Below, in pieces: positions 37,978-53,500 of a stretch of 64,000 nt of DNA. The translations under genes were made by a program, and so were the position numbers. The notes beneath the pieces were generated by a model. The model saw only the letters and a list, made by a program, of their open reading frames with translations. It did no database searches and had not been told where the DNA came from. The DNA lies in contig CM054178.1 of the NCBI GenBank assembly GCA_028829895.1, positions 64,386,335 to 64,450,334 of the forward strand, in the 5' to 3' direction. The stretch is from Sinotaia quadrata. Taxonomy: Eukaryota; Mollusca; Gastropoda; Architaenioglossa; Viviparidae. Within the stretch, counting starts at the first letter, position 1; each line of letters starts with the position of its first letter.

Positions 37978-40900
37978 GCAGTCAAAGACAATCCGACAAA
38001 TTGACAGTGATAGCGATATATTAATACATTTGTCGTGTGTGCTAGCATTAAATAATTTACAGTGATCGGATTCTAAAAACGTGATGGTTTATGATGACAT
38101 TTTATTTTGTTTCGCTCTGACAAATATTTTGGTTTTTTTGTTTCATTTAAGGGAAGTAATAAAAGATGTTCTTTGGAAAATGTTGGTCTTATTTGGCACG
38201 TAGAGTAAGATAAGCTTTTCTTTTTATTGTATTCATATTTATTTATGATTCAGAACAAGGAATTGCAAATAGAATTTCCTTTTCGAGTAACTGACAACGA
38301 GTCCCAAGTCATCGGCTCCCAGTCCAACACGCCAATCTTACTACTGGGACGCAGTGGGACAGGGAAAACTACGTGTTGTTTATACCGCCTATGGGATTGT
38401 TTCCATGGTTACTGGAGTACACAACGTAAGCATTGAAAAGTTTGCACTATTTGTTTCATTTCCATTGAAATTATAGGGTGTGGTGGAGTTGGGAAAGCAT
38501 TAAATGTTGGTTGTATATTTACTAATTTGATTACATGTTCATCAGTAAAATAAATATAAAACGAATCTTCAAAAAATATTTTTGCAGAGTCTAAAAGTGA
38601 GGAAAACAAACTTAAAATGTCTGCCTGCAGTTATACTGAAACAAGTGGCACCACAAATAAAGTACACGAAAGACAGAAGTCCGGAGCAGAAATTGCAGAT
38701 CCTCAGACTTCGTCGACACATCTCCGCCAGGTGCGCACATCTGGTTGACAGTTTGAGTGTTGTTGTTGTGGAAAGGGATTGTGTGAGTTGACACCTGTTT
38801 CTTGAATATCTAATATGAAGCAATTTGAAAAATAAAAGACACTTCTTGCATATACCTTTAACTTAAGTTATATTTATTTGTATCAAATTAACACATGACA
38901 GTAATTTATCATGATGTATCCTATTATTTGTGATGATGTATCCCGTTATTTCTACCCTGATGAATGATTCTAAATTCACGCGTAGCATCCCAACTACTGC
39001 ACCTAGAACTATTTGTAGAACACAAAAATTAGGGGTATGTCGTTTCATATTTCCACCTCTTCATCTTGCTACTATTGTTCAGAGAATCAAAGGAATAAAT
39101 ACTTATCTTTTCATTACATTTCATTGGCTGACCTCAACCTTCACCATTGATCTAACTTCAAACGTGTACGCCCCTGAAAGACACTTGTACAACCTGACAG
39201 ACATTTGTACATCTCAGATAAACACGTTTACTCCCCTGATAACCATTTGCACACCATGATAACCATGACACCCCTTGAAAGACACGTGAACTCTCGTGAT
39301 AGACACTTGTATATTCTAATAAACACTTGTACACCTTTGACAGACATTTGTACATCCCTGACAGACATTTGTACACTCCTGAGTTTTGGGTCCTACTTAT
39401 AGACACGTATGTATGACTATGATCCTCAGTTTTAGCCTATGTCATTGACAGGAAAACATACTTCCATTATGGACATTGAGCATCCATCAACAAGTTACCT
39501 TCCTGCTATCCCCCCCTCCATCTCTCGCCATTCAACTGCTCATGCAATAACCTATATCCTTGACACATAACAAAGGTGGTTATTATACCATTGCTTGCAA
39601 GACTGTATATACAGGTACTTGTTATAGTAGAAAGAAATAAATGTAATTATAAGGATTATTAATTAAATCAGGAATAATTTGCCAAAACTTCTTTGACACT
39701 GATCACACTGAAGGCAAATCTTTTCATCAGTGAGAATGGCACTGACACTCCTATTATTATTTACTGTATGTTTCTAACTTCATTCTTCCATTTTGTTTAT
39801 TTTTGTTGACTCATATGTATCTCGTCAATATAATCCATTTTCAGTGATTTGTTCGATTTTTACATTTTATAAGTCGCTATGATTTGTTCTAAGCTGTTTG
39901 TTTTGTGGTGACCTTGTGTTTCTATTGTAAGTTGAAACATTTTAAAGAATATTTTTCTGTCAAATCATAATAATAATAATTATATTATTATTGTTATTGT
40001 TATCAGTAGTAGCAGTAGTAGTAGTAGTTTTGTGGTAATATGTTGTTTTTGCTGCTGTTATTCTTGTTGTTCAATAGAAAAATCCTTGACTGCACCATAA
40101 AGTACTATCAACTACCCGTAACTGCTATTTGCAGTAGCCATTATTTTCAGAAACCACTCTATTCAGAGATCACTTTTATCAGTACCACTATTTTCAGTCG
40201 CCCTGTTTTCTTGTTCAAGATGACACACTTCTTTTTTGGATAGAACTAGAACCACCTCAAAGAACCTAGGTGTAAATGATTCAAACAAACCAGATCAAGG
40301 AAACACTATTTATTTTATTCAGCGATGCTTGATATTTTATACAGCTACCTCTATAGTTATTAACCTCTGGATTAGTTTTTTCTAGTTTAAGAAATATGTA
40401 TGTTTGTTTGTGCGAGTGTATTTCTATAGTATTTGTAATGAGTAGAAATACCGTTGCATCTTTCTACTCAGTCTTACATTCTTACCGGACATACAGTAAT
40501 GCCTCTTTTAACTAAGACTTACATTCTTACCGGACACACAGTAATGCCTCTTTTAACTAAGACTTACATTCTTACCGGACACATAGTAATGCCTCTTTTA
40601 ACTAAGACTTACATTCTTACCGGACACACAGTAATGCCTCTTTTAACTAAGACTTACATTCTTACCGGACACATAGTAATGCCTCTTTTAACTAAGACTT
40701 ACATTCTTACCGGACACATAGTAATGCCTCTTTTAACTAAGACGTTCATTGCTACCAAACACATAGCATTTAGTAATGACTCTTTCTACTAAGACTTTCA
40801 TTGTTACAGGACACATGCAGTAATACCTCTTTCTACTAAGACTTTCATTATTACCGGACGCATTAGTAATAATGTAATAATCCATACTACTAATTATGTG

Positions 40901-43395
40901 ATAAACGCAATCGATTTTCAGCTTTTCGTGACGAAGAACCAAGTATTATGCAGTGAAATGCAAAGGTCATTCCGTGCATTTTGCCATGGCAGTGACATTG
41001 CCGGTAAACAAGTTCAGATGGAAAACAATCCTATGCCTCATCGACTTCAGGTAAGTCCACTGTAGGGTGAATTGCTCCTATCATTTTGTTTGTAGTTTAT
41101 GTAATAATGATTAAGTATTGTAATCTCTCCATGCGATGGTACCAATTCATGCTATAACAGGCGTGTGCACACACACATGTACATATATACATATAAACAT
41201 ACACACACATATATAAGCGCATACAAACATACATAAACCCATATACATATATGCATACACACATATATACAAATAAACATACACACACAAATAGATAGAC
41301 AGATAGATAGATATAAAATCACATACACATACCTAAACACATACGCACGTGCACGTGCACACATGCAAACAAACACACACACTTACGTACACATTCACAC
41401 ACAAACACCCACACGTTTACACAAACTAGCCATACAGTCCAAAATACACATGCAACATACGCATATAGATTGATACACTTACACTCATATCACGCACACA
41501 TATGCACTTTCACACATACACATGAACACATACTAATGCACTAGTACACTCATTCACATGACATACGGAGTATCATACTCCCACACACTCCCATCATCTG
41601 ACTCCATTAAACTACGCTACGTCTTCACGAACACTAGTGTTTTCAAATAGCTATGATTGTGAACTTTACATAGCAGGGAGGTGGGTCATTGCGATCGTAC
41701 AGTATATGATCATGCTATTTTATGTCAAGTTGTTTCTATAAGACACACTCTCATTACTATCTTACAGTTTATGATCATGCTATTCCATGTCATGTTGTTT
41801 CTATAAGACACACTCTCATTACTATCTTACAGTTTATGATCACGCTATTCCATGTCATGTTGTTTCTGTAAGACAAACTCTCAGAATTAAAATTCCCTGC
41901 AGGATGTGCATGCCTACCGATACCCGCTGTTTATGACGTCACGACAATTGCTAGTGATGTTGGATGCCTCACTACCACCCCCATATTTCTTTGACCGCAA
42001 GGCAGACGGCAGTTTGAAAAACGATATCCCGAGATGGGGGGATGAGGACGAGATTTTTGCCAACATCCCTCTAGAAGAAGACACTGACGAAGAGACGTGT
42101 GCAGAAAACCATGGTAACTGAACTGAATTATGGGACTATTTTAAGTAAATATTAATTAGCTAACAGTGGGTTATTACACAAGATGTAAGACAAAAAAACA
42201 AAGGGGCGCGTGTCAAAACAAGCTTTGAAAGAAAACGAGGGAAATCTGTTTGGACCCTAAAATTTGAGAATTTGCAGTATTAACCAAAGGATCAATAACT
42301 TGTGCGTATGATTGTACAACACCAACATCTATTGTCCATTCTCTGCTAGTTATTTACACAATTAGATATTTGTGTGGATTTTTTCAATAAAGATTTACCA
42401 TTACACGTCCTTATATATTCAATAACGTTTTACACTAATCATAATCTAAATAAGTACCATATTATTTAATGTAAAGATGCCTTGCAATTGTTCGTTCGTA
42501 AATCAAAGCATTTTAAATTTAAACTCTTGTACCAAATCAGAAAGAAGTGTTTCATTTAATACTGTTAACATTCACCATTTACCTTTTTTCAGATTCCGCT
42601 GGCACTGGAATTAGGTCACACAAATCTGCTGCCAATGGCACACAGACATCGAACAACCGCCGTGAGGTGACATACGAGGTGTTTGCTTGTGAAATTTGGC
42701 CACAAATTAAGAATTCACAGGTGGGTTATGAGAGGATGGGACTATAATGTCCCCATGATTATAAATAATAAGATTGGAAATGCAAAGTATTCGTTGTCTC
42801 TTAAGTTATTCATTCAGATACTTCAGGATATTTAATATTATATTCTCCCTTGTATTATATGGACATTGTATTTTTTTTTAAGTAATAACACTTGATGTTC
42901 TCTTAGTATGTTTATAAGCTAAATTTGTCTTTCCTTAGTTTATACTTTTAATTTTACATTTATTTTGCCCAATTCGAGATTTGATTACGTCAACAACACA
43001 GACTTCTTTTCTTTCAAACTGGAAAGTAAAATGTTGAACAATAACTTAACATAATACCAGCATCTAAAGTATAGTCAGTAAAGCTTTCATTGCAAGAAAT
43101 TTGCAATAATATAATTAAAAGTTGTTTACTTCTGCAAGCAATTTGCAATAATATACCTAAAGTAGTTTAACTCTGCATATCAATTGCAATTAAATAGTTA
43201 AAGTAGTTTAACAATTCAATACATTGACACTATATATAAATGAATAAACAAAGAAGGATGCAAACTATAAATCAACAAATAAATACATAATTAAATACAT
43301 AAGACTTTTCTCCTAATAATAAATTTTGTCAGCTTTCTCCGTTATGAGGAATAATACATCCATCCCACTTAGATATACAGTTTGTGCAACACACA

Positions 43396-43458
<63 letters not shown>

Positions 43459-46400
43459 GGAACATAACTGCATTATAAACTTTGACCTAAACCGCCTCAT
43501 ACATCTATAAGTTGCTACATACTTAATCCTTTAAGCACTGAAACTGCCTATGTAACCCTTTAGGCACTGAAACTACAGTCTTAACCATTTATTAACTGTA
43601 ACTGCATATTTAATCATTTGTACTCTGAGACTGCAATCTTAAACATTTTGGCAATAAAATTGCAAACTCAACCCTTTTGGTACTCATATTGCGTATTTAA
43701 CTCTTTAGACACTGAAACTGCCCGCTATGAAGTGAAATTGCATACTTAATCCTTTAGGCATTGAAATTAGCCCTTTATGTGTTATAATTATTTGCTTAAC
43801 CCTTTAGGCACTGAAACTACATACTTTATCCTTTAGGCACTGAAACTACATACATAACTCTTTAGGTTATGAAATTACATATTTCATCTTTTAGGCACTG
43901 AAACTGCATACTTAGCCCTTTGGGCACTGATATTGCGTACTTAACCCTTAGGCACTCAAACTGCATACTTAACTGTTTAGGCACTGAAACTACAATATTA
44001 ACTCTTTAGGCACTGAAATTGCATACTTAACCTTTTAGATACTGAAAGTGCATGCTTAACCCTTTAGGCACTGAAACTGCATACTTAAATTTTTATTTAG
44101 TCTGCATGTTCTCAACAATAGTATCTATAGTAAATAGTTAAGAAATCTTTACCGAATACATTCTTATTCTCAGACATTTTCATAGACACATCTCACATTC
44201 ATTCGCGAGCCATTCTATTTATATTCAGCCTCATTCAACTCGAACACACAGAAAGAAGTGCTGAACTATTCACTCGTGCCCCTCTCCCTGACACACAAAC
44301 GATATTAGAATTTTGTCAGATCCTGAGTTTATCAGCCCTGAACAAAGAGAAAACAACTCTCAAAATGTAATGCTCCCACTCTCTGATTCAATAATATTTT
44401 ATTTCATGTTTGCCCTTCATTGCTATTATTATCCTTATCTAGCCGTTAATTATTTTATTATCACAACGTAGCCTTTAATTAATTTATTATTCATAGCGAT
44501 CTCTTAATTATTAATTATCCCTCTCTAACCCTTACTTATTTTATTACCCCTCTCTAGCCCTTAATTATTATTATTATCCCTATCTAGCCCTTAATTACTT
44601 TATTACCCATATCTAGTCATTAATTACTTTATTATCCCTATCTAGCCCTTAATTATTATTTATTATGATTAACTAGCCATTAATTATTATTCCTAGTTAA
44701 CCCGTAATTATTATTAATTATGCCTAGCTAGACCTTTATTATTTATTTGTGCCTAACTAGCCCTTACCTCTTGTAAGTAATTATCACTCGCGAGCCCTTA
44801 GTTCTTGTTTCATTTAACGACAATAATTATCATTTCCTATTTAGTTCGGGCACTATCCAATTGCTGATGAAAATATTGCCAATGAAATAAATTAATTAAC
44901 TCTACAGAATGTAAATTTCCACCCGAGTCTGGTCTGGATGGAGATTACGTCTTTCATCAAAGGGTCGTTCCAGGCACTCGAGCGTGACAGTGGCTACCTG
45001 GACAAAAATGACTACCAACTTGTCGGACGCAAAGAAGCTTCAAACTTCACGGGCGACAGAGAAAAGGTGGGGCGATTCGTGAATCCGAAGATTGTTCAAC
45101 AATATTTTATTGTTTTCCTCTAAAGTGTAAACATATTGGCCTTAAATGTTTGTTATCTTCACATAGTGATTAGCAGTGTTTACCAGAATTCTTGTAAGCT
45201 TTTAACTATTATTTCAGGTGTACGAAATATTCCAACATTATCAGCATTACAAGAAACAGCACGGGGTATATGACGAAGGAGATCTGGTTCTGATGATTTA
45301 CAAGAGACTGGAGAAAACTAGAAATTCCCTTCCATGGCTTTTCCATCAGGTACAATTCTAAAGGTGTATTGCTTTCTAGCATTGGATACATAGTTTTAAA
45401 AACAAAAGGACCTACCATTCAACTGGCAACTGTTCTTTTGCCAGCAATGACAAACAATTTCGTTGGCTAAACTTTTGAGTTGTATTTTCAAAAGTTTAAA
45501 TTTTTAGTTCTAAGTTCTTGCTTTCAAAGTGGCCAGGCGACCAAGATTTATGTATTATATGACTTTTGTGAAGTTTCTTCCAGATATGTTATTCTTTACT
45601 TTTAAAAATATTATATTTTACTCTCAATCAGTGTATGTCTACTTACAGATTTCACTCTAGTCCGTAAGAGACAAAGATATCAGATCGCGCCCTTGTACAA
45701 TGACAGTATGGGAAAATAATATCGCCTGTAAACGTGAACACATTTCAGCTCTGACGTCATCAGCCCCATACATTTTCAAATCACTACACATATTTAACCC
45801 TTTCGGCACTGAAGCTACTCTTTAGACACTGAAATAATAAAACACAAGATATAATATTTAACTCTTTGCTTGTGTGCCTAAATGATGTGTGTGCGACGGT
45901 TGAAATATCGCGATTCATACGCGGAATGAAATTACACTAAACTCTAATATCCAATGAATTAAAAGTCCAGTGCCCTTCAAAAAGTAATGAAAAAGACATT
46001 TACTCAAGGCGCGTGAAGATTAGAGTTAGGAATCAAGTAGAGTAGAATGTGGATTATGGGTAAGTTTTACAGTTTGCATCATTATCAAATTAAATCGTTA
46101 CTGTCGTTTCTGCAAAATACCAAACAATTTTTTGAAACTGTCCTCGTCTACAGGCAGAACTCTTTCCTTGCAATAACGATAACTGTTCGGTTGAGAACAA
46201 AATACATATCACACCGATCTTTAGTTTGGTTATCTGAAGTTTTCAGCGTAAAGAGAAAAAAATTTGACAACTTTGACAGAGTGGCGCATTCTTCTCAGTT
46301 TATTTGTTATTATAATATGTTCGTGTAACAGAGATAACTCCTTCCAATAATTATAATTTTAATATATTCTTGTCAGAATAAGAATCACATAAACAGTAAA

Positions 46401-47023
46401 ATACTCCATTTCAAAGAAGTTGCTTTCTTGCACACAAGAACAATATTTAAAAATTATTTTTTGCAGTCATTTTCCTTTACTTAACTCTAATACAACTATT
46501 TGTGTGTACTTAGTTAGTTTTTAATAATATAAAAAGTGTCATCTTAATTTTTAGATCAATTTATTAGCACTGAATCAGTTGTGAAAACGATGACCAGAAA
46601 CTTCTTTATAGCCTCAATTAAAGTTTGTTGATGTTGTGTCCGGATATCACACTGCGCAATAAACATGTCGTGCTGCACACTGCATTTTAAAAAAATATTA
46701 CTGTATAAACAAGAAAAGGGGTGTGCCAAAAGAAATTGACTCATAGAAATAAATAATTATGAAATGAAATTCTACTGTTCCTGTGTTCGACTAGTTTGCT
46801 ACAGTTATTTAAATGTTGTTATCAGTAACTCAGGACATGTCTTGAGTTCTGTTACTACTCCAATACTTCAGCACAATGGGGTGATGACGTCAGAGTGCTG
46901 TTACGAGTTCAAAATAGAAAGGGTTAAGACTAGATGATGATGATGATGATGACGACGACGATGATGGTGGTGGTGATAATGATGATGGTGGTTGTGGTGG
47001 TAGGGATGGTGATGATGATGGTA

Positions 47024-47062
<39 letters not shown>

Positions 47063-50000
47063 TTTGCCCTTCAGATTTATGTAGATGAAACCCAGGATTT
47101 CACCCAGGCCGAAATGGCGCTTTTCATACAACTGTCGCAGAACCCCAATGACATGTTCTTTACGGGTGACTCGGCTCAAGCAATCATGCGTGGTGTGTCG
47201 TTCCGGTTCTGTGATCTCAAGACGTTATTTTATCATGCATGGGAATCCCAGAAGCGACACGCCAAGACTGACAAGTTAGGGCTGCAGGTGGGTGTTCCAA
47301 CTCTAATTCTGCACATTCTTCAGTATTACTCGTTTGTGCACAGGTAGTTATATATTCAATACATGTTTTGAGAACTGTGTTCTGTAGTATGAATAATGTT
47401 CACACCATATTGTTATGTTCTGTACTATTAATTTTCACAATATATTTTTGTGCTGAGAATTATGTTCTGTACTATGTACATTTTTTACACCGTATTGTTG
47501 TGTTCTGTACTATGAATAATGTTCACATCATAATCTGTGTTCTGTAATAATGTTCACAGTGTTCTCTACTATGAATAATTTTCACACCATATTGCTCTGT
47601 TGAGAATTATGTTCTGTGCTATGTATGGTCATAACCATGCTTTTGAGAATTATGTTCTGTACTTTGAATAATATTCACACTTTATTGCTGTTTAAAGAAA
47701 TGTAATTCTATACAACGTATTATGTTCAGAAATAATGCCGTTTGAAACACTGTGCTGTTAGTTGGGGACTTTGTAGGGTTTCTTTTTATGCTGCAATTAC
47801 TACAAGCAGCTTTATTTTCTTTTATTACCTTTTTTCACAGTAAATATTTATCAATATTTTTCATTTTTGTACTAAATTACATTTGAATTTACACACTTCT
47901 ATTTTGTTATAGAACTTTAATTTTCTTCTCCGCTTAAAATAGTTATATGAAAACATTGTAGAGTACTTTATGTGTAATGTTTATCAAGTACGTAGAGCTT
48001 ATATAGCAATACACGTTATATTCTGTGTGTGAGAGAAAGTAGGCAAATTTCATTGGCTCTTTTCCTTTAGTTATTTATTTAAAATAAATTAAAATAATAT
48101 TTACAGATTAAAGAATCTCTACACCATTTGACTCACAACTACCGATCCCATGCTGGTATTCTGTCTTTGGCCTCTGGTGTCCTTGACCTTCTGATGCACT
48201 TTTTCCCTGAGTCATTCGACCATCTTCCAAGAGATCAGGGGTTTTTTGACGGTCCAAAGCCAGTTTTGGTTCGCTCTGAATTGCTACAGCCACGTGATCT
48301 GTCTATGCTGATGCTCAGGAAACGGAGAAAGAATTCAAGGATCAAGTTTGGTGCCCGGCAGGTAGGTCAATAATTTAGTTGTGTGTGTGCTTAATATGTG
48401 CATAGTACGTTATCTTTCAAATCTGAGGAGCATATTCAATTTTTGCCATTCTGTCCATCTGCATTGTGTGGAGGAATAAATTTGCCTATCCCTATTTCTA
48501 TCCTTAATTATTATATAAATAGTTAAATTGTCAAAGTGACCTGATCTTATGCTTATATTTTTAAGTGTCAAAGTTGGAAGTAAACAATTCAGTTGAAGGA
48601 TAGGCTAGAAATTATTGATGTAATCTAAACCAATTCCAACTGGATGAATAGTTTTTCTAACTAATAGTTTCACACTTGTTCTTATCAAACTCATCCACTG
48701 AGGATGGACCGGAAGTTTCTTTGTTGAAGAAGTACTCTATTCTAATCACTGTGAATTTGAACTTAACTCAAGTCCGGTCATAGTGCTGCCTTAATTTTGC
48801 AGAGGAGCAGTTCTTTTCATTTTACTTTTGGTCATGTCCTGCTACAGCTACCATCTTTGAACAGGTTATGTGCATTGACTTTAATTATTTCTCTGAAATT
48901 AACTCTCATTTCCATAATGATATCCATGATCTCGATTATGATTATATTATGTTAACTGACTGCTAATGTCTATGCTAGAATAAACTGAATGATTGTCCAG
49001 CATTAATTGAACATTGTTGTGAAGTCGACTTTTTTCATATGTTGTATATTTGATTTAATAAATGTATTGTTAAATTTATTGTCCTTCTTAAGACGTTTTC
49101 CACTTACGGAAATATTGTGTGACGGTAAATGTTTGTCTTTAATGTTTTGGAAGAGAAAAAACGTTTACAGCGCCTACATATCTGCCAAATGAGAGAGACA
49201 AGTGGTGTCTTCTGGAGAATTATTAATAACATAAATTAAGATTGTCGTCACTTGTAATTAGTTATGGGTGATTAAATAACAATAATGATCGTAACCAATT
49301 ACTAAGGTAGTTTTGTATTACACATTGTTTGGTGTTTTAATGTCTGTTTAAGTTCTTTGGCAATCCTCTCTTTTGAACTTCGTGTAATAAATAGTAGACC
49401 TTTTCCTTAACTGATGTTCATTCACTTAATTCTCATCAGGTGTATTCACATTTGCAATACTGTAAAATAAGTATGTAATAACGCTGATGATATTACAATA
49501 TTGTGATTTCTCAGAGTACATTGTATAACCCTTATGACAATATCCTTGCTCAGTGGATAACTTTGGTCCATACTGAAAAAGACATTACTTGAGACTGATT
49601 TTTAATAAAATCATAACTGGTGCAGGCATAATTTGTTACACTTTCATTTCAACCTTAGGTGATTCTGGTGGTAAACGATCAGTCCAAGGTCACGCTACCT
49701 GAGGAGCTCAAAGATGCACTGGTGCTGACTATCTATGAATCCAAAGGTCTGGAGTTTGATGATGTCCTCCTCTACAATTTTTTCAAAGATTCGCAGGTGA
49801 ATATTTGGTTGTTCTGGCCAGTTATCAGGCTTATTATGGTGATGTTTTCTTCCAGTTGTAGTGAAGCTAATGGTGATAATGAATAGTAGCAAACTGTCAT
49901 CACAAGAGATACCATCCTCATACTTTCATTTGTTCTTTTGATTTATAGAGGTCATTAGTGAACTCAGATAAAAGCCTGTTTCCATTTTGTCTAAAAGTGT

Positions 50001-50448
50001 CACTATTAACTCTGCCCAGGATATTGCGCATAACCCTTGCACTGATAACGTCAGCATTTATGTCACGTCGCTAATCCACTGAATTCAAGTTGTACTACTT
50101 ATATTAGTATTTAGATCTACTATTCATGTGACCAACTGACCACCAGTCTGCTCTCTGCACACATGCGTTAGCGCGCCAAATGTTCCAAAAATGTATCACA
50201 GATATTTTCCATCAAAACACTGCCGCGTTAGAGTAATTAGTTAATAATTTTATTAATTAATGATAAAAGCTATTCCCTCAATGTCACATAAATGGGGCTT
50301 GTCGGGATTTGTATATTTGTAAATTGCAATTCCTTTTCTTTATCTCAGATACCTTCCTCTCACATAACCTGATGAAAGTTTGTTAATCGTATTATAAAAT
50401 GACGTATCTTAGGAGACAGTTTTATATTTTATAGTATTCGTTGTACTT

Positions 50449-50538
<90 letters not shown>

Positions 50539-53500
50539 AATATGTATTTTAATGTCAGTTTGTTTATTTGCTTGTAAACAATACTTTGTTAAGATGCCTG
50601 TAAGACAGATAAAACAATAATATTTATTTTAATGTCACTTTGTTTATTTGCTGGTAAACAATACATTGTTGAGATGCCTGTAAGACAGAAAACAATCTTC
50701 TTAGAAACAGGAGTGCGGATGAATCAGTTCTAGAATAGTACACTTTGAAGTTTGAAATTTCAACCGAATTCTTACATTCTTCATTTCCACTTCAGGCTTC
50801 CAAAGAATGGCGCGTTGTGACAAAGAGTCTGGAGACACATGAAGTGTCGGAACCCCAAGGTCAGGTCGCTCAAGTTTAAAAATCCCAAACATTTCTCATG
50901 AATTGTTTGGGTGATTAGTACTTACATCATGAAACTGAATGTCACGTTCATACTCTAAAATTATTCGTTTAACGTTGTTTTCATTTTAAGGATTCTAGAA
51001 CAGCATTATGTCTACAAGAAGAGCGCACATAAAACGAAAAACTTTGTTTGTGTTGAAGTACAGATTTATGTTTCATAAATACACTAAGCCATACGTTACC
51101 ATAATCAATCCCACAATTGAGCGTTTAAAATATTTCATTTACCATTTTTAAACAGTCACATGATTTTGGATTTAATATTTAATATACACATTGAAATGTC
51201 TTTGAATGAGCGAATGGATGAATCATTAATTAATTAATTTAGGAAAATGGATGTAACATTTTTGTACAGTACTTTTAGCCACAGAGCCACCTACCTTGTA
51301 CTAAAAGATTTAGAATAAATTAACTTGCAATAACTTTTAAATTATTGACGATTTGCCAATACACTTTTCTAAACGAAGAAAGAAAACAAAGCATTATACA
51401 CGTCGCTAGTCTTACAGTGTCTTTCTTTCGTTTCTTTTAAAGAATATCATAATACATTCTCTGCTCGAAATCAGTCTGACATAATATATCCACCTGCAAT
51501 TTGTTTGACTTAAAGTAATCGCTATTTGAAACACAAATCTGACATCATATGTCCACCGGAAATTTGCCTTAAACTAACTGCTATTTGAATCAAGTCTGAC
51601 TTAAAGTATTACTTCTACCAGATTTATGTCTAACTTCAAATAATCGCTATTTGAATCAAGTTTGACTTAAGAAATATCTCTTCCAGAAGTATGACAGACA
51701 AAGTTACCTATGCCTGAAACTAGTTTGGCATAAAATAATATCTAAGTCTGAACACATCACTACCTTTAACAAGTCTGACCGGAAGTCACCACTATTTTAC
51801 ACAAGTCCCTGTCGCAGTTCTAAATGAAGATTACGATTAAAATCTTTTTTAAAAAATACTTTTCTCCTGATTTGCATTGTGATTTTGCTGATTAAAATGA
51901 ATTAATTATATGATTGTGTTGGACAGGTCGACTGCCTCCTACACGCCCATTAGAATTTGATCACAACATGCATAAGATTCTGAACTCTGAGCTGAAACAC
52001 CTGTACACGGCCATCACACGTGCTAGGGTCCACCTGTGGATATGCGATGAGGATGAGGTGAAGAGGGCCCCGATGTTTTATTACATGGCGGCACGGAAAC
52101 TTGTTAAGTTAAATGATGCTTTCGGCAGCACAGAGACAGGTAACAAAAGTATTATAGGTATATATATTGTTATAAGAGCAAAATGTATTAGATAAGAACG
52201 TAATTATTGGTTTTTACACATTTTGTCTGATATAATTCTAAGCAAGTGATATAAAATTAATGTGTAATGAATTGTGTAAATAATGATGTGAGCCAACTTA
52301 AAATTTAAATTAGACAATTGTACATCTGTTTATTTAGTATGTGCTGACGATATGCAAACAATGCGAATTGAATTGTGTGTGACGTTGATTGGAGTGTGTA
52401 ATTGTGACGTTGACTGCAGTAAGTGTGACGTTATCGAAAAGTGTACGTGTGACGTTAATAGAAGTGTGTAAGTGTGACGTTAGTTAAACTGTGTAAATGT
52501 GACGTTAGTTGAATGTTGCAAATGTGATTTTCATCGGTTTAGCTATTTCTCACATAGTACAATAAATAATCTTTTAAGAGCAATGTTATTTGTATAATTT
52601 TATTGTACCATTTATTTAGAGGTATGAGTGTGTTTTTGCGTTCGAACTTGAAATAATTTACATTAGATGTATTATTTTGTGCAGTGTGCTCTGTGCGTTT
52701 TCATTATCACTTATCGTTAGTGTTTGCAGTGTGTAATCGCGTGTGTCCATTACTTGGGTCATGGTGATTGTATAGGAGAAAAAATAAAAGTACGTGTTGT
52801 TTCTATGTTAGTGAAAAGGACTAAACAGAGTTTATCAGTTTTTTAGTGAACAAGAAAAGATTAAAGTACTTGTGGTTCCTTTATCAATTATTGTTGACAT
52901 TTCTAAGCATTTAAGTTTTGGGATGATGTATTAGATGAAATGATAAATCATTTAAATTATTTAGTGAACAAATCGAGGATAAGACATTTTAAATAACAAA
53001 TTACAGGCGAAGAAACTGTTCATCTACTAGATTTTGAATGTATTAATTTGGTTATCAAGGTTAAGATTTCTGACAAGAATGTTCTCTTGTATCTTTTAGT
53101 CTGGGTCCAGCTTTAGTACGGATCCAACTTTAATTTGTGTCACTTAAGTGTGGGTCAAGCTTTAGTATGGGTCCAATCTGAGTCTGGGTCAAACTTTAGT
53201 ATGATTCCAAATTTAATCTGCCAAGCTTTTGTATTGGTCCAGCTTGAGTCTGGATCAGGCTTTAGTATGGAACCAACTTGACTTTGGGTCAAGCTTTAGT
53301 ATGGGTCCAACTTTAATCTGTCAAGCTTTAGTAGGGTCCAACTTTAATCTGTCAAGCTTTAGTAGGGTCCAATTTGAGTCTGCATCAAGCTTTAGTATGG
53401 GTCCAACTTTAATCTGTCAAGCTTTAGTAGGGTCCAACTTTAATCTGTCAAGCTTTAGTAGGGTCCAATTTGAGTCTGCATCAAGCTTTAGTATGGGTCC

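Noticed and set aside
37583..38048. Minus-strand frames rich in LSIYLSIY
   Set aside because: Simple GATA microsatellite translation, also seen at 18.2, 26.5 and 57.6 kb.
38582..38791. Alternative frame in exon 10 (69 codons)
   Set aside because: Only the frame fixed by exon 9 phase joins exon 11 without a stop.
40454..40792. 112-codon frame with a 15-residue repeat before exon 11
   Set aside because: It comes from the 45-base unit and does not join exon 11, which has its own strong acceptor.
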